Assembly: GCA_035440755.1 (NCBI GenBank)
Contig: DAORND010000119.1
Span: 1-7,433, forward strand
From: Aquimonas sp002352135
GTDB lineage: Bacteria; Pseudomonadota; Gammaproteobacteria; Xanthomonadales; Xanthomonadaceae
DNA length: 7,433 nt
Reading direction: 5' to 3'
Below, in pieces: positions 1-6,480 of the stretch. Positions within the stretch are counted from its first letter, which is position 1. Each line of letters opens with the position of its first letter. Under the pieces are notes generated by a model. That model ran no database searches, was not told where the DNA came from, and worked only from the letters and a program-made list of their open reading frames with translations. The translations under genes were made by a program, and so were the position numbers.

Positions 1-1907
1 CCGGGGTAGATCACCAGCCGCGTCGGGATGTTCTGCGAGCGCAGGGCCTGGTACATCTGTTCGCCGCCCAGGCAGGGCACGTTGAAATCCTTTTCAGCGC
101 ACAGGAACAGGGTGGGCGTCTTGATCTGGTTGGCGTGCAGGAAGGGATAGCTGGCGGTGTCGTAGGCCTCGCGATTGGCCCAGGGCGTGCCGAGTTCCAG
201 TTCGTACTCGCGGATGTACATGTCGTGGCCGTACAGCGCGTACATGTTGGACGCGCCTGCGCCGCTGACGGCGGCCTTGAAGCGCGTATCGCGGGCGATC
301 ACCGCATTGGTGAGGATGCCGCCGTAGCTCCAGCCGCTGACGGCAAGTCGATTCGGGTCGGCGATGCCGCGTTCCACCACATGCTCGACACCGGCGATCA
401 CATCCGCGACATCCAAGCGACCCCAGTCGGCGTAGATCGCCTTGCTGAAGTCGAAGCCACGTCCCGAACTGCCGCGCGGATTGACGGCGAGTACGGCGTA
501 GCCTTGCGCGGCATAGATCTGCCAGTCGGGCATGAATTCGTGGCTGAACTGGTACACCGGCCCGCCATGCAGTCGCACGACCAGCGGCGCGGGCTGAGCC
601 TTGTCGTGATCCAGCGGCAAGGTCAGCAGACCTTCGATGACCGTTCCATCCGCACTGGCGAAGCGCAGCGCTTCGGTGCGCGCCAGACGGCGCTGACTCA
701 GCCAGTCGTTGTGATGGGTCAGAGGCCGCAAGCCCTTACCTTCCAGCGCGGAGATTTCATACGGATTCAGGTCATCACCGCCGAGCACGACAAGGCGATC
801 CCCTTCGACATCGAGGTCGTAGTCGAAGCGCAGATCGGGACTCAGGGGCGTCACCTTGACCGAGCGCAGGTCGATCCGCGACAAGCGCGTGACTCGGCTT
901 TGTTCGACCAGTGCGTAGACGCTGCGACCATCCTTCGACCAGTGCGGCTTGCTGAAGCAGCGGTCGATGGGCGCGGGTCGATGCGATTCACCGGACGCGA
1001 CATCAATCACCGCCAGTTGCCACGGCGCGTAGTAGATCCAGCGGTCCTCGCCACTCTGCAGATAGGCGATGCGGCGGCTGTCCGGGCTCCAAGCCGGGCG
1101 TGTCTCCCAGTAGGGATCGAGGTCCGCACCGGCGAAGCGCGTCAGTTGACGTTCAACCGCGCCGGGCTTGGGTTCGATCAGATACAGATCGAAATTGAGA
1201 TGGCGATCCGGGTCGTCGCCGCGTTTGCTGACGAAGGCGATTTGGCGGCCATCGGGCGACCATGCGGGCAGTTGTTCGTCGTGTGCGCCCGAGGTCAGAG
1301 CGATGCTTTCTCCGGTCGGGACCTCAACGCGATACAGGTGACGTCGACGCTGGCCGAGATAGTCGCGCCCATCCTCCTTGAACTGGTAACGGTCGATGAC
1401 AATGGGCGGCGGATTCTTCGACGCCTCGTGGTCGACTTCCTCGTCTTCGGCGATCACCGCGAGGGCCTTGCCATCCGGCGACCAGACGAAGTCCTCGACT
1501 GCGCCAGCAAAACCGGTGACGCGTCGCGCCTCACCGCCATCGGCAGCCATCATCCAGACCTGTACGTCGCCCAGCTTGTCATCGCCGCTTGCACGATCAC
1601 TCAGAAAGGCCAGCCAGCGACCATCCGGTGACCATTGCGGCAACCACTCGCTGTCGGTGTCGGTGAAGCTCAGTTGTTGCGGATCACCGCCCGCGTAGGC
1701 CACGCGCCAAAGATCGGACTGCCGCACATCCTCGCCAACGTTGCTGCGCGTGACGCTGTAGGCGAGCCAGCGACCGTCCTTGCTGAGGTCCGGCTCGGCG
1801 ACATCGGCAAGACGATCCAGGTCGGCGACCTGCAGGCCTGAGGCTTGCGCCTGAATCGGGCTGACGAGCGCGGCGAATAGCAGTGCCCCAAATGGTGTGG
1901 GCTTCAT
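1..1907 (-). CDS. Exported S9 family (prolyl oligopeptidase/acylaminoacyl-peptidase type) serine peptidase, 3' end off window
   Basis: This gene encodes a serine peptidase predicted to cleave short peptides outside the cytoplasm; 635 complete codons are visible. Residues 1-22 look like a signal peptide: Lys2, a hydrophobic stretch over about 6-17, then Ala-x-Ala sites near 20-22. Residues 40-335 contain repeated WSPDGR-like TolB/PD40 blades (near 42, 92, 142, 216, 273, 323), the propeller that restricts substrate size in this family. The alpha/beta-hydrolase domain begins near 415, with HGGP at 447-450, the nucleophile Ser527 in GWSYGG, and the probable acid Asp607 in AEKDFNVP. The catalytic His, expected some 30 residues further on, lies beyond the left edge, as does the stop codon. 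The ATG at 1907 follows the previous gene's TGA by one base and has a good GGAGAG ribosome site. Family assignment is firm; the exact specificity is not readable. Confidence 0.93.
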   Translation of the reverse strand, partial: MKPTPFGALLFAALVSPIQAQASGLQVADLDRLADVAEPDLSKDGRWLAYSVTRSNVGEDVRQSDLWRVAYAGGDPQQLSFTDTDSEWLPQWSPDGRWLAFLSDRASGDDKLGDVQVWMMAADGGEARRVTGFAGAVEDFVWSPDGKALAVIAEDEEVDHEASKNPPPIVIDRYQFKEDGRDYLGQRRRHLYRVEVPTGESIALTSGAHDEQLPAWSPDGRQIAFVSKRGDDPDRHLNFDLYLIEPKPGAVERQLTRFAGADLDPYWETRPAWSPDSRRIAYLQSGEDRWIYYAPWQLAVIDVASGESHRPAPIDRCFSKPHWSKDGRSVYALVEQSRVTRLSRIDLRSVKVTPLSPDLRFDYDLDVEGDRLVVLGGDDLNPYEISALEGKGLRPLTHHNDWLSQRRLARTEALRFASADGTVIEGLLTLPLDHDKAQPAPLVVRLHGGPVYQFSHEFMPDWQIYAAQGYAVLAVNPRGSSGRGFDFSKAIYADWGRLDVADVIAGVEHVVERGIADPNRLAVSGWSYGGILTNAVIARDTRFKAAVSGAGASNMYALYGHDMYIREYELELGTPWANREAYDTASYPFLHANQIKTPTLFLCAEKDFNVPCLGGEQMYQALRSQNIPTRLVIYP

Positions 1908-1908
1908 C

Positions 1909-3234
1909 TCAAGGGCTCTCCGCCAAGACTTCATCCAGGCTGGCGCGCAGGCACTCGATCACTTCGTCGATCTCGTCGAAGCTGACCGTCAACGGTGGCA
2001 TGAAGCGCACCGTGCTGACACCGCAGGACAGCAGCAGCACGCCGTTCTGGAACGCGCGGGTGATCAATGCATCGCACAGCCGTGCGGCGGGTTCGCGACT
2101 GCCGTCGCTGGCGATCAGCTCCATGCCGATCATCAGGCCGCGACCGCGTACTTCGCCGATGCAGGGATAGTGTTCTGCCAAGCCCGCCAATCGGGCCATG
2201 AAATAGGTGCCTGCAGCGGCGGCATTGGCGGTGAGTTCGTTGCGGACCAGATCCAGCGTGGCATTGGCCGCCGCGCAGGCCAGTGGATTGCCGCCGTAGG
2301 TATTTCCATGTGCCCCACGCTGCCATCGCGACATCAAGCTACGTCGTGCCACGACCGCGCCAATGGGAAGTCCCGAACCGAGACCTTTGGCAAGCGCCAT
2401 GATGTCGGGCTGCACGCCCCAGTGTTCGCAGGCGAAATGCCGACCGGTGCGGCCCACGCCGGACTGCACTTCGTCGAAGATCAGCAGGATGCCGTGCTCG
2501 TCGCAGAGCTGGCGCAGCCCGGCCAGAAACCCGTCGGGCGGTACAAGGTAGCCGCCTTCGCCCTGGATCGGCTCGATCAACATCGCGGCCACTTCGCTCG
2601 GCGGCAGATTACGCTGGAACAGCATGCGCAGATAGTCGAGGGTGGCTTTGCCTTGATCGGCTCCCGCGAACAGGGGTCGATAGGGGTTGGGGTAGGGCAC
2701 ATGGGTCACGCCAGGCAAGGGCAGAGCAAATCCCTTTTGCTGGGTGTACTTGCTGGACGTGAATGCCAGCGAGCCCATGGTGCGGCCATGGAAGCCGCCC
2801 AAAAAGCCGATGAAGCGCGGTCGACCCGTGACGTAACGTGCGAGTTTCAATGCGCCTTCAACCGCTTCGGTGCCGGATTGGCAGAGAAAGCTCATGGCCG
2901 GTTCGGCCAGCGGTACGATGGCCGCGATGCGCTCGCCGAGAGCGGTCATTTCCTCATGCCAGTAATCGCTGGAAATGTGCAGGAACCGGTCGGCGGCGGA
3001 CTTCACCGCATCGACGACCTTTGGATGCGCATGGCCGGTCGCGCATACCGCGATGCCCGCGGCGAAGTCCAGAAAGCGGTTGCCATCGACATCCCAGACC
3101 TCGGAGCCGCGACCGTGCGACATCACGAAAGGATAGTCGCGCGGGTAGGACGGTGATATCACCGCCGCATCGCGTTCGATCATTGCGCGTGCCTTGGGAC
3201 CAGGCAGTGGCATGCGGATATGGGGCGTATTCAT
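1909..3234 (-). CDS. Class III PLP aminotransferase, GABA/acetylornithine aminotransferase type
   Basis: A complete 441-residue fold-type I, class III aminotransferase, the normal length for the family and probably cytoplasmic. It should move an omega- or alpha-amino group from a substrate to a keto acid through PLP. Visible landmarks are the phosphate-binding SGTEA (120-124), GFHGRT (147-152), EPIQGEGG (221-228), IFDEVQ with the PLP-pyridine Asp254, and the Schiff-base Lys283 in LAKGLGSGLP. The GNTYGGNPLAC segment (310-320) and RGRGLM (363-368) also fit. The GEGG and DEVQSGVGRTG signatures point to the 4-aminobutyrate/acetylornithine aminotransferase branch, but class III substrates are not predictable from motifs alone. 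The ATG at 3234 sits 2 bases after the stop of the CoA-transferase B gene, with only a weak GGA 9 bases upstream. Beside an aldehyde dehydrogenase and a CoA-transferase, a GABA- or 5-aminovalerate-like substrate is plausible (inference). Confidence 0.93.
   Translation of the reverse strand: MNTPHIRMPLPGPKARAMIERDAAVISPSYPRDYPFVMSHGRGSEVWDVDGNRFLDFAAGIAVCATGHAHPKVVDAVKSAADRFLHISSDYWHEEMTALGERIAAIVPLAEPAMSFLCQSGTEAVEGALKLARYVTGRPRFIGFLGGFHGRTMGSLAFTSSKYTQQKGFALPLPGVTHVPYPNPYRPLFAGADQGKATLDYLRMLFQRNLPPSEVAAMLIEPIQGEGGYLVPPDGFLAGLRQLCDEHGILLIFDEVQSGVGRTGRHFACEHWGVQPDIMALAKGLGSGLPIGAVVARRSLMSRWQRGAHGNTYGGNPLACAAANATLDLVRNELTANAAAAGTYFMARLAGLAEHYPCIGEVRGRGLMIGMELIASDGSREPAARLCDALITRAFQNGVLLLSCGVSTVRFMPPLTVSFDEIDEVIECLRASLDEVLAESP
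1916..1921 (-). promoter_or_regulatory. Shine-Dalgarno site for the S9 peptidase gene
   Basis: The minus strand reads GGAGAG, followed by 8 bases and then the ATG at 1907. It lies inside the last codons of the upstream aminotransferase gene. It is one of the two best ribosome sites in the window, fixes the peptidase start, and would allow initiation at least partly independent of coupling. Confidence 0.6.
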
Positions 3235-3236
3235 CG

Positions 3237-4034
3237 TCAGGTGTCCAGTCGGTGCAGCGGAAGGTCGCGCGGCTGCAAGTGCGCGGCAGCACTGCGTCGC
3301 TGCAGCGAGCGCAGTACCGCGAGTTCATGAGCGCTCGGTGCAGTCAATGTGTCGAGGTCTTCGGCCAATCGCAGTGGCCAGGCAAAGCCCGCGCAGGCTT
3401 CTGCGGAGGTAATACCCGGAAACAGCGCGGCGAGTTGCAACTCCTGCGTTGCTGGATGCGGTCGCAAGATGCCGACATCGGTAATCACCGTCTGCGGTCC
3501 GCGACCGTGCATCCCCAACGCAGCGCGACGGTCCGCGCCGTCAAGGAAGCCGGCGCTGCTGCGAAAGTCCAGCGAGGCCACCATGCTGCGTGGCGAAGCC
3601 TTCATGACCACCAGAGTGCGGCCGGCATGCGCGGCGATCTCCGGTGCACCACCTGCACCGGGAAGGCGTGTGGATGGCCGTGCGTAGTCGCCAATCACCG
3701 TACTGTTGAGGTTTCCGAAGCGATCCATCTGCGCTGCACCAAGGAAGCCCACATCGACTCTTCCGGCCTGCAGGTAGTAAGCAAAGACATCGGGCAGCGA
3801 GACGATGAAGTCGGCGGTCTCGGCGAGCTCGCCATCGCCGATGGATAGCGGGAGGATCGTGGGTTGGGTGCCGATGGTGCCCGACTCGTAGATCAACACC
3901 AGATCGGGTGCATGGGTCAGACGGGCGAGGTTGCACGCCGCACTCGGCAGACCGATGCCGACAAAGCAGACTTCTCCGTCACGTAGTTGGCGTGCCGCAG
4001 CGACGGTCATCATTTCTTCGCGGCTGTAGTTCAT
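3237..4034 (-). CDS. CoA-transferase subunit B (glutaconate CoA-transferase GctB-like, family I)
   Basis: Encodes 265 residues, typical for the beta subunit of the heteromeric glutaconate-type CoA-transferases. In this family the B subunit carries the glutamate that forms the acyl and CoA thioester intermediates. Here it is most likely Glu50 in LIYESGTIG, matching the active-site glutamate of GctB. Other family features are GIGLPSAACNLARL (26-39), GFLGAAQMDRFGNLNST (96-112), and the glycine-rich LPGAGGAPEIA (124-134). With subunit A it should transfer CoA from a donor thioester to a carboxylic acid in the cytoplasm. The frame is open far upstream, but the ATG at 4034 forms an ATGA overlap with the stop of the A subunit, has GGAA 8 bases upstream, and begins the conserved N-terminus. 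Retention of Glu50 favours transferase over the IpdB-like ring-opening hydrolase role. The acid substrate is unknown. Confidence 0.9.
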   Translation of the reverse strand: MNYSREEMMTVAAARQLRDGEVCFVGIGLPSAACNLARLTHAPDLVLIYESGTIGTQPTILPLSIGDGELAETADFIVSLPDVFAYYLQAGRVDVGFLGAAQMDRFGNLNSTVIGDYARPSTRLPGAGGAPEIAAHAGRTLVVMKASPRSMVASLDFRSSAGFLDGADRRAALGMHGRGPQTVITDVGILRPHPATQELQLAALFPGITSAEACAGFAWPLRLAEDLDTLTAPSAHELAVLRSLQRRSAAAHLQPRDLPLHRLDT

Positions 4035-4912
4035 GACGTGAGTTCCGCAGCGCCGCTGGCGAACAAACGGCGCAGCATCTCTGCATGATCGTTGCAGTCC
4101 AGAACGTAACGTTGCATCCAGTGCAAGAAACTTTCGCGGTCGCGTGCGATGGCGTCCCAATTCAGATAGAAAGCGTTGTCTCTGGCGTAGTGGCCCAAGG
4201 CATACGAGGGCCAGGCGCCCAAAGGACATAGGACCACTGCGTCGATGATCCAATGTGGAAGTACGATCTGATTCATGGCTGGCGTCAGTTGCGCGACCCG
4301 TTGCTCCACCGTGACAACCACCCGTTTGGCCGCCATGGCGGCCTCGCGCTGTGCCCCGGTAATGCCGGATAGACTGACGTTGCCCAGCGCATCGGCGCAC
4401 TGCGCATGCAGAATGGTCACATCTGGACGCAGGGCGGGCACACAAGCCAGTCGTTCGCCGGTGTAGGGGCACTGCACCGAGGCAATGCGTGAATTGTGTT
4501 GCTGTAGGTCGCACCCCTGATAGCCGCGCAACAGACCGAACGGCAATCCGGACGCACCTGCTGTGTAGGCTGCAGCCATGCCTGCGTGGCTGTGCTCGTC
4601 GAGTTCCAGAGGATGTGGCCAGTCGTGCTCGATGGCGTCACGCAGTCGATGCAGTGATCCGACGCCTGGATTTCCGCCCCACGAGAAGCTCAGCCGACGC
4701 GCACAGCCCATGCCAATCATCTGGTCGTAAATCAGATCGGGGGTCATTCGAACCAGATGCAGGTCGCACCGACCCTGGCGGATCAGCTCCTGACCGGCCG
4801 CGAAGGGAATGAGGTGGGTGAAGCCCTCCAGCGCGACACAGTCGCCGTCGTGCACGAAACGCCGCATGGCTTCCGGCAGTGACATCCAGCAATTGGTGGC
4901 AAGGTCATCCAT
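4031..4912 (-). CDS. CoA-transferase subunit A (glutaconate CoA-transferase GctA-like, family I)
   Basis: Encodes 293 residues beginning MDDLATNCWM. Family landmarks are SLPEAMRRFVHDGD (11-24), the glycine-containing ALEGFTHLIPFAAGQELIRQ (27-46), MTPDLIYDQMIGMG (56-69), SFSWGGNPGVGSL (75-87), and a central RPDVTILHAQCADALGNV (162-179) typical of the alpha subunits. It should pair with the B subunit in a heteromeric cytoplasmic enzyme that shapes the CoA and acid site, while B supplies the catalytic glutamate. The frame is open upstream to about 5032, but that stretch lies over the dehydrogenase gene. The ATG at 4912 overlaps the dehydrogenase stop as TGATG, and the conserved N-terminus starts right there. 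The A-then-B order with a 4-base overlap is usual. The nonsense codon in the preceding gene could reduce translation here if coupling is strong. Relatives include IpdA-type proteins of steroid-ring degradation. Confidence 0.9.
   Translation of the reverse strand: MDDLATNCWMSLPEAMRRFVHDGDCVALEGFTHLIPFAAGQELIRQGRCDLHLVRMTPDLIYDQMIGMGCARRLSFSWGGNPGVGSLHRLRDAIEHDWPHPLELDEHSHAGMAAAYTAGASGLPFGLLRGYQGCDLQQHNSRIASVQCPYTGERLACVPALRPDVTILHAQCADALGNVSLSGITGAQREAAMAAKRVVVTVEQRVAQLTPAMNQIVLPHWIIDAVVLCPLGAWPSYALGHYARDNAFYLNWDAIARDRESFLHWMQRYVLDCNDHAEMLRRLFASGAAELTS
4043..4046 (-). promoter_or_regulatory. Probable ribosome-binding site for the CoA-transferase B gene
   Basis: The minus strand reads GGAA, 8 bases before the ATG at 4034 and inside the end of the A-subunit gene. 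It is a modest match, but together with the ATGA overlap it helps choose this start over any upstream start in the long open frame. Confidence 0.4.
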
Positions 4913-6480
4913 CAGTCCACCACAGTGCGGGACTGTTCGCGCAAATACTGGGCGAGGTAGTAGAACGAAGCGATCGCCTTTCCGGTGGTGCTGGATCCTT
5001 TCCAGCCCGCAAAGGGTTGATAGCCCGGCCATGCACCGGTGGTCGCGCCCTGCGGACGGTTCGCGTAGGTCACGCCCGCCTCGATGTGTTCATGGAACTG
5101 CGCGATGTCCGAGGCGCTGCCATAGCAACCTGCTGTTAGGCCCAGTGGCGAGTCATTGGCGAGTTGCAGCGCCTGGGTCAGGTTGTTGACCCTGCTCAGC
5201 ATCAGGATGGGAAGGAACATCTCTTCCGCGAACAACGGATGCTCGGGCGGTGCCTCTGCCAGTGTGGGCTGCACAAAATATCCGTGCGCAAGATGGCCCT
5301 CGCGCAGCACTTCGCCCCCAGCAATGATCTTCGCGCCCTGACGCGACAGTTGGTCGATTTAACGAGCAAAGTTGTTGTAGGCCTTGGACGTGGTGACCGG
5401 TCCCATCCAGACATTGCGGAGAGATGGATCGCCGATGCGCAGTTCGCGCATTGCTTCACGCAGGCGACCGATCAACCCGTCCGCGACACGAGCGTCGACA
5501 TACAGACGGGACAGCGCCGAACACTTCTGGCCACTCATACCAAAGGCGGAGCGCACGATGCCCAAGGTGGCGCGGTCCAGGTCCGCCTGGGCGGTGACGA
5601 TGCAGGCATTCTTGCCGCCCATCTCGGCAATGCAGGGGCGCGGATAGTGGCCCCCTGAGAAATGGCGGTGTATCTGCATGCCGACCGTATGCGATCCCGT
5701 AAAGGTGATACCCGCCACTCGGAGGTCGTTGACCAGCGCGACCCCGATGTCCGGGCCTTGACCATTGAGGTAGTTGAATACCCCCGGCGGCAAGCCGGCA
5801 TCGCGAATGCAGTCTGCCAGCATTCGCCCGGCCCAGGGCGTCTCGCTGGCCGTCTTCAGCACCACGGTGTTGCCGGTAATCAGTGCTGCAGCGACCGGTC
5901 CGCCCGCTAGCGCCAAAGGAAAGTTGAACGGGGAGATCACCGCCCAAACCCCGTAAGGTCGCATGACGCTCCGATTGTGGGAGGAGAAGCCACGCAGTGG
6001 ATCATCCGGCAGTGGGCGATCCAGGCCATCCGCAGCCTCGAACTCATCGGCGTACAGCCGGAAGAAGTCGATGGTTTCCTGGGCTTCGCCAAGCGCTTCC
6101 ATGCGGTTCTTGCCAACTTCCAGAGTCAGCGCGGCGGCGATGTCGAAGACCCTCTCCTGCATCCATTCCGCCACGCGCCGAAGCAGTCGGACCCGTTCTG
6201 GCACCGGCGTCGCTCGCCACGCCGGCCAAGCGGCACGCGCGGCACTGACCGCAGAGGTCACATCGATGGGGCTGGCGACCGAGAATTCGCCCAATTCCCA
6301 GCGGCGGTCAACGGGACTGCGGCGCAGATCGAGATGCTGGCTGGGCAGGTCAAGGCCATCGATATGGAGGGCATGCAGGCCTCCCAGGCGCTGGCGCTGC
6401 CGCGCCATGGCTTGCTCGTACTGTTCGTGCAGTGACTCTGGCGGGTCGAACATCGTGAGGTAGGTGAGTGTGTAAGTCAT
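4912..6480 (-). pseudogene. Aldehyde dehydrogenase, 1-pyrroline-5-carboxylate dehydrogenase-like, interrupted by an in-frame TAA
   Basis: Read through its internal stop, this is a 522-position NAD(P)-dependent aldehyde dehydrogenase of normal length. Codons 1-373 (6480-5362) hold the oxyanion Asn186 in PFNFP, the cofactor loop FTGSHTVG (260-267), the general base Glu286 in EMGGKN, and the nucleophile Cys320 in SGQKCSALSR. A TAA follows at codon 374. The same frame then resumes with IDQLSRQGAK, the cofactor-contact EEMF (419-422), and the C-terminal PFAGWKGSSTTGKA and YLREQSRT, to a TGA at 4914-4912. The EMGGKN, GQKCSALSR and C-terminal motifs resemble P5C dehydrogenases, so a glutamate-semialdehyde-like or omega-semialdehyde substrate is likely. 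The ATG at 6480 overlaps the upstream stop as ATGA and has GGAG 9 bases upstream. The truncated product would lack the last 149 positions and is probably inactive. A GTG at 5310 might restart, but would give only the C-terminal piece. Base-call error is possible. Confidence 0.88.
5359..5361 (-). other. In-frame TAA nonsense codon inside the aldehyde dehydrogenase gene
   Basis: The minus strand reads AAC TTT GCT CGT TAA ATC GAC CAA CTG, i.e. NFAR-stop-IDQL. Homology continues in the same frame on both sides, so a substitution and not an indel explains it. By my recollection of RocA-type dehydrogenases this position is often Tyr (pattern Y-N-x-hydrophobic-x-x-Y-I). TAC or TAT to TAA is one change, on the + strand at 5359. 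Confidence 0.9.

Noticed and set aside
135..1631. A 498-codon open frame on the + strand.
   Set aside because: It lies opposite the S9 peptidase gene, has no recognisable domain and arises from the codon bias of a GC-rich gene; the minus-strand reading has clear catalytic and propeller motifs.
1897..3156. A 419-codon open frame on the + strand.
   Set aside because: It is the antisense shadow of the second aminotransferase, whose PLP motifs are unmistakable on the minus strand.
4035..4514. Upstream extension of the CoA-transferase B frame by about 160 codons.
   Set aside because: The extension is low-complexity, Arg/Thr-rich and overlaps the A subunit in another frame; the family N-terminus, ATGA overlap and GGAA site all place the start at 4034.
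4913..5032. A 40-codon N-terminal extension of the CoA-transferase A subunit.
   Set aside because: It overlaps the conserved C-terminus of the dehydrogenase and has no family similarity; MDDLATNCWM at 4912 starts the conserved region.
4912..5310. A separate small gene starting at GTG 5310.
   Set aside because: It is the C-terminal part of the dehydrogenase with no independent domain and no clear ribosome site; treated as part of the interrupted gene.
5311..5361. Frameshift as the cause of the dehydrogenase interruption.
   Set aside because: Sequence on both sides of the TAA is in the same frame and homology resumes in the very next codon, so a substitution suffices.
5359..5361. Selenocysteine or pyrrolysine recoding of the internal stop.
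   Set aside because: Those use TGA and TAG; this codon is TAA, and the predicted catalytic cysteine is elsewhere and intact.
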